A stretch of DNA of 64,000 nucleotides from JAALKW01 sp963974485 (GTDB lineage: Bacteria; Pseudomonadota; Gammaproteobacteria; Legionellales; Legionellaceae). Every line of letters begins with the position of its first letter. Position 1 is the stretch's first letter. A model generated the notes under the pieces. It was not told the DNA's origin. It searched no databases and worked only from the letters and a program-made list of their open reading frames with translations. A program made the translations under genes and the position numbers. Below are positions 62,169-64,000 of the stretch, in pieces. Where the stretch lies: the NCBI GenBank assembly GCA_963974485.1, contig CAXBBS010000006.1, positions 1 through 64,000 of the forward strand, in the 5' to 3' direction.

Positions 62169-62825
62169 ATGATAAGTCTAAATCCAACAACGCTCGGAAA
62201 TATCACGCTCAATATAGCGTTCGTGCTGTATCTTATCGTCTATGTGCCTCAAATACGACACAACAAAAATAAACATCATTTAGCCGAGTTAAGCATCAGC
62301 TTACATATGATCATCATGACAAGTTTTGTTTTAGATTTACTCTACGGCTTATTAAAACCCCTGCCCTGGCAATACCGTGCAGTTTCTATCGTAGCACTCG
62401 GCACGCTTTGCATACAGCAACTGCAACTCATGCGCCTTGCACAGCAACGCGGTCAAATCCTATTGTTTTCAACACTGGGGATGTTTTATTTAAGCTTAAT
62501 TTTAATCTTAATACTCACGAGCGTATTTTATTTTGATGCTTTATCTAGCTCAAGCAATACCATACTTTTGATTGGCTGGGTTTCGCGCATTGGATTTTTA
62601 AGTTATATCGTGCCGCAGATCATAAAAAATTATCGTATGAATTCGGCTAAAGCCCTCAACACAACGTTTCTTGCGTTAAGCTTATTTCTTTCGCTGCTCG
62701 ATCTGACTTCCGCCTGGTGCCTGGACTGGGGATGGCCTAATAAATTAGGTACGCCGCTCACCATCACACTCACACTCATGCTGCTTTGGCAGAAAAAGCG
62801 TTATACCCCCCAATTTAGAACCTGA
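62169..62825 (+). CDS. PQ-loop repeat membrane protein
   Basis: A 218-residue protein with about seven hydrophobic segments and two PQ-loops: YVPQIRHNKNKHHLAELS near 25-42 and YIVPQIIKNYRMNSAKALN in the second half. PQ-loop proteins are transporters or sensors related to SWEET and cystinosin. The substrate is unknown. It starts 4 nt after ispA. Its end overlaps the converging gene by 25 nt. Confidence 0.8.
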   Translation: MISLNPTTLGNITLNIAFVLYLIVYVPQIRHNKNKHHLAELSISLHMIIMTSFVLDLLYGLLKPLPWQYRAVSIVALGTLCIQQLQLMRLAQQRGQILLFSTLGMFYLSLILILILTSVFYFDALSSSSNTILLIGWVSRIGFLSYIVPQIIKNYRMNSAKALNTTFLALSLFLSLLDLTSAWCLDWGWPNKLGTPLTITLTLMLLWQKKRYTPQFRT

Positions 62826-63748
62826 ACAGCATACTTTGCTATTCCTAGATCTTGAGGTGCAATACCCGTCAAATCAGTGATTATAGTACAGGCATTTTGA
62901 TTTATTCCAGACATAAGAACACAGCCTACTTCACGTAAGGCTGATGCATGCATGTATTTGTGTTTGTGTTTAATGGCCATAGCGCAATCACCAAAAAGCA
63001 CGGCTTGTTCCTGGCTATCAACCATCACTTCATCGGCGATTGTAAAAATACTTGATTCAATTTCTTGCTTGTTCGCTTGATCGGCGCCGAGCGCAATAAG
63101 ATGTATTTTTTTATTGATATCACAGGCATAAATCAAAGGCGTTTGACTTGCAGTTGTTGTGATCACCACCCCTCCTTGGCTTACCAATGCTGATAAATTA
63201 TCTTCACGCTGAACAAAAGGATAGTCACGTTGAATCTGATCAACATGGCTGCTATTTCTACCCCAAAGATAAATTTTTGCGTTAGGATATTGCTGATGCA
63301 TGGTGGCAATCACAAGCCGTGCCAAAGCTCCTGTACCAATAATGCTAATTTTTTTAATGGCCCATGGTGTTAACTTCGCTACAATACAGGCGGTAACGGC
63401 GGTTCTCAATGTGGTTAGATAGCCAGCATCACATAACGCGGCTTGAATGGCCCCTGTTTTTTTACAGCACACCAGCATAAGCCCATCACCTGCAGGTAAG
63501 CCCAAAGCAGCATTTGCGTAAAACCCCGTCGCAATTTTTATAACAAATATTTTATCTTGTCGATTGTAACCTGCTTTAACATGGCACTCACCACGAGATT
63601 CTGGAAAACTTAAATGCAAAGGCATCGGTACAACGCTCTCACGGTTTGAATAGCAAATTAATTCATCACTGATAGCCTGCATCATCAAAGGCAAATGCTG
63701 CTTGATATTAAGCGCTTGTTTAATTTGCTCTAAATTATAAATCATCAT
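62801..63748 (-). CDS. ornithine cyclodeaminase/mu-crystallin family protein
   Basis: A 315-residue NAD(P)-dependent enzyme of the ornithine cyclodeaminase family. The Rossmann motif is IIGTGALAR, and the upstream DAGYLTTLRTAVTAC is the family signature. Members interconvert ornithine and proline or reduce ketimines and amino acids. The start overlaps the stop of an aminotransferase gene by 4 nt, so a joint pathway is likely. The exact substrate is unknown. Confidence 0.85.
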   Translation of the reverse strand: MMIYNLEQIKQALNIKQHLPLMMQAISDELICYSNRESVVPMPLHLSFPESRGECHVKAGYNRQDKIFVIKIATGFYANAALGLPAGDGLMLVCCKKTGAIQAALCDAGYLTTLRTAVTACIVAKLTPWAIKKISIIGTGALARLVIATMHQQYPNAKIYLWGRNSSHVDQIQRDYPFVQREDNLSALVSQGGVVITTTASQTPLIYACDINKKIHLIALGADQANKQEIESSIFTIADEVMVDSQEQAVLFGDCAMAIKHKHKYMHASALREVGCVLMSGINQNACTIITDLTGIAPQDLGIAKYAVQVLNWGV

Positions 63749-64000
63749 GAGGTCATAACTGCTTCAAAAAGAGAAAGCACGTCGGGCATATTCCGTCGAC
63801 CAAAACCAATACGAAAAGAATTACTCGGGTCGTCATACACCGAGGCAGGCATTAATAAGATGCCGTGCTCTTGGACTAATCTATGACAGAATAAATCGCT
63901 GGATTCATCAGAAAGATAGTTCACATAGCCAACGCAACCACCTTGTGGCTTAACCCACTGAAATAAATTTGAATACCGTGAAAAAAAGTTTTCTAACAGC
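63745..64000 (-). CDS. PLP-dependent aminotransferase, class I/II fold, C-terminal part
   Basis: Only the last 84 or so codons are inside the window; the gene continues to the right. The tail reads VKPQGGCVGYVNYLSDES, LMPASVYDDPSNSFRIGFGR and ends AVMTS. This matches the small C-terminal domain of fold-type I aminotransferases, with the substrate-carboxylate Arg in SFRIGF. Stop codon TGA at 63745-63747 overlaps the next gene's ATG. The substrate cannot be deduced. Confidence 0.82.
   Translation of the reverse strand, partial: LLENFFSRYSNLFQWVKPQGGCVGYVNYLSDESSDLFCHRLVQEHGILLMPASVYDDPSNSFRIGFGRRNMPDVLSLFEAVMTS

Overview
The window reads as chromosomal DNA from a host-associated gammaproteobacterium of the order Legionellales (Coxiella/Legionella relatives). 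Supporting signs are a PAS-LuxR regulator, CsrA, an ERG4/ERG24-type sterol reductase of the kind known from Coxiella, ankyrin-repeat proteins, several large coiled-coil or low-complexity proteins resembling type IV effectors, and many toxin-antitoxin (TA) genes. No rRNA, CRISPR array, complete insertion sequence or secretion apparatus is visible. The species cannot be named from the sequence alone.

Layout. 1-2.4 kb: a truncated ankyrin gene, a PAS-LuxR regulator and an unknown gene lying between 31-bp direct repeats. 2.5-11.1 kb: a ten-gene minus-strand run (Rrf2 regulator, sufB, sufC, sufD, sufS, sufU, sufT, epmA, a VOC protein, rarA), headed by a 25-bp IscR-type operator overlapping a TATAAT -10 box. 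11.1-15.2 kb: two paralogous unknown genes, each preceded by a copy of a 36-bp sequence that can be read as the end of a tiny ORF, with a third unknown gene between them. 15.2-28.6 kb: mostly housekeeping genes (parE, a GT2 glycosyltransferase, hslO, a VTT protein, lipA, a PAP2 phosphatase, tilS, accA, a phosphopantetheinyl transferase, birA, csrA, a WecA/WbpL-like enzyme, a NodB deacetylase).

28.7-46.7 kb is an accessory island. It holds DUF4143 and DUF234 ATPases (one is only a stump), seven TA loci (four intact, three decayed), three large putative effectors, and repeat elements. Short direct repeats made of gene ends flank several insertions. One HepT toxin whose antitoxin is frameshifted has also lost its catalytic histidine.

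46.7-64 kb returns to metabolic and core genes (SDR dehydrogenase, amino-acid permease, valS, tRNA-Ile(CAU), a MerR/TipA-type regulator with an alpha/beta hydrolase, an APH-family kinase, bcp, the sterol reductase, xseB-ispA, a PQ-loop protein, and an ornithine-cyclodeaminase-like gene with a cut-off aminotransferase). Interspersed are effector-like genes, including an unusual HAD-phosphatase/ankyrin fusion and a gene with an amber codon at position 6.

The Fe-S machinery supplies cofactors for LipA, encoded in the same window. TilS is expected to modify the tRNA-Ile(CAU) found 29 kb away. AccA and BirA belong to the same acetyl-CoA carboxylase pathway. All family calls come from reading motifs by eye; no database search was run.
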